Of a DNA stretch of 7,030 nucleotides, positions 6,417 to 7,030 are shown piece after piece. The first letter of the stretch is position 1. Every line of letters begins with the position of its first letter. The stretch spans positions 1 through 7,030 of the forward strand of contig JACRDR010000373.1 of the NCBI GenBank assembly GCA_016212845.1, written 5' to 3'. The position numbers and the translations under genes are program-made. The stretch is from Elusimicrobiota bacterium (GTDB lineage Bacteria > Elusimicrobiota > Elusimicrobia > UBA1565 > JACRDR01). The notes beneath the pieces are model-generated. The model was not told the DNA's origin. It ran no database searches and saw only the letters and a list, made by a program, of their open reading frames with translations.

Positions 6417-6689
6417 TCAGACCCCAGCCCCGAATATTCTGATTCTGCCATGCCTATACGTAAATCGAACGGTCACGATGCGGTCCCCCACGCGACCGAA
6501 ACAGAAGTACCGCCGCTCCTGCGAGCTATGAGCCAGGTCCTCCGCGATAACTCTCCGCGGATCGGCGAATGCGTATTGGGCCTCCCAAAACGAGATCGCG
6601 TGCTTGGCCCGGTTTTCAAAGTCCTTTCGGTCATCCCACTCGAAGTGAGACCCAACGTCATTATAACACGCGTCCATATATTTTGCCAT
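6417..6689 (-). CDS. brnT: BrnT-like toxin, probably truncated by an in-frame TGA
   Basis: BrnT toxins are small RelE-fold ribonucleases that block translation. This 90-residue frame shows FEWDD (16-20), KH (29-30) within RAKHAISFWEA, FADP (41-44), ERRYFCFGRV (58-67), VTVRFTYR (72-79) and IRIFGAG (83-89), all in the expected order. After GAGV it meets TGA, and the same frame then reads RRGKAIYDKENS before another TGA. As I recall, one BrnT subgroup ends GAGYWR(K/R)GKxIY, so the TGA stands where TGG (Trp) is expected. The toxin may be inactive, altered or made in full by rare readthrough. The start is ATG 6689, or ATG 6677 four codons in; neither has a Shine-Dalgarno. An in-frame stop at 6762-6764 limits upstream extension. 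The sequence is more AT-rich than the operon on the left. Confidence 0.8.
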   Translation of the reverse strand: MAKYMDACYNDVGSHFEWDDRKDFENRAKHAISFWEAQYAFADPRRVIAEDLAHSSQERRYFCFGRVGDRIVTVRFTYRHGRIRIFGAGV

Positions 6690-6701
6690 ATATTCATATG
6701 G
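6674..6701. promoter_or_regulatory. Candidate operator of the BrnT/BrnA-like operon
   Basis: CCATAT (6686-6691), a 4-base spacer and ATATGG (6696-6701) form a perfect inverted repeat. CCATATAT also recurs directly at 6674-6681, 6686-6693 and, further upstream of the toxin, 6724-6731. The inverted repeat lies over the toxin start. Self-repression by the ribbon-helix-helix antitoxin is the likely use. No clear -35/-10 pair could be fixed in this AT-rich stretch. Confidence 0.4.
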
Positions 6702-6764
6702 CTGATGGGATGAAAGGCCCCACCCATATATACGAACGTGATAGGAAATAGTTCCCTGAGTCTA

Positions 6765-7030
6765 GCCCAAACTCAAAGCCTGCCTGCCTTCAGAAGGGAT
6801 CTTTGGGATTCAGCTTGATCAAGGCATGGAGGAGCTTCGCTCGGCAGCTCCGTCGTGGTCACACTTAACCTTTACGCGAACGAGTTTTGGCTGGCGATCG
6901 GCTCGTCGGCGGAAGCGATCTCGCGAAAGATCGGCTAGATTCGGTCGAAGTCCGCCTTCACGGATTCACGAACGATCATCCCAGGCGCTCCTCGGAGAGA
7001 GCTTTAGCCGGCCTTATTCTTATCGTTCCA
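6765..7030. other. Stretch without a supportable gene
   Basis: No reading frame here looks like a conserved protein. A plus-strand frame from ATG 6826 is open to the edge but is an Arg/Ser-rich shadow. A minus-strand fragment reads MIVRESVKADFDRI, then TAG, then PIFREIASADEPIASQNSFA, then TAA, which could be a decayed gene but matches nothing I know. A 10-bp palindrome CTTGATCAAG lies at 6814-6823. Composition is lower in GC than the left half, as in the toxin-antitoxin region next to it. Confidence 0.5.

Noticed and set aside
6378..6689. TGA read as Trp genome-wide (alternative genetic code)
   Set aside because: TGA ends alr, mlaE and the first antitoxin at sensible places, including overlapping junctions, so TGA works as a stop here.
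6255..6713. Plus-strand frame of 152 residues over the BrnT/BrnA-like genes
   Set aside because: Antisense to two family-like genes and without motifs of its own.
6814..6823. Palindrome CTTGATCAAG as a regulatory or attachment site
   Set aside because: A 10-bp palindrome alone in gene-poor sequence, with no repeat elsewhere in the window and no promoter next to it.
1..7030. tRNA, rRNA, CRISPR array, insertion sequence
   Set aside because: I saw no cloverleaf, rRNA core motif, regularly spaced long repeats, transposase or terminal inverted repeats.

Overview
This 7 kb window looks like chromosomal DNA from a GC-rich diderm (Gram-negative) bacterium. The evidence is a set of MlaE/MlaF/MlaD-type lipid transport genes, which serve an outer membrane, and an alanine racemase for peptidoglycan. 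The Ala/Pro-rich signal-peptide protein and the scarcity of Shine-Dalgarno sequences bring the Elusimicrobiota or a similar uncultured phylum to mind, but that is a weak guess from style, not from a marker gene.

Left half (1-3666, all minus strand): a tight operon read right to left. It runs alr (alanine racemase) > mlaE-like permease > mlaF-like ATPase > mlaD-like MCE protein, the last running off the left edge. alr/mlaE share one base (TGATG) and mlaE/mlaF overlap by four (GTGA). mlaD is set apart by a 97-base leader with its own perfect TATAAT and a 7-bp hairpin just before a TTG start.

Middle (3667-4210, plus strand): a divergent intergenic region of 68 bases feeds a small ribbon-helix-helix antitoxin and an overlapping RelE/ParE-superfamily toxin. 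The antitoxin promoter carries four 6-bp repeats at an exact 10-bp pitch, which looks like an autoregulatory operator.

4281-6104 (plus strand): a complete GT5 glycogen/starch synthase (GlgA) of 607 residues. It has a textbook N-terminal signal peptide and an Ala/Pro-rich linker in front of an intact catalytic domain, which is very unusual for an enzyme whose usual donor, ADP-glucose, is cytosolic. A hairpin follows its stop codon.

Right end (6105-7030): visibly less GC-rich, probably accessory DNA. It holds a second toxin-antitoxin pair on the minus strand, BrnT/BrnA-like. The toxin frame is cut by a TGA exactly where relatives carry a Trp codon, and the lost tail is still readable after it, overlapping the antitoxin start. 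The last ~280 bases hold no gene I can support.

The alr, antitoxin and glgA starts all sit 5-7 bases after a -10-like hexamer, suggesting leaderless mRNAs. The brnA-like gene alone has a clear Shine-Dalgarno sequence, which fits an acquired cassette.
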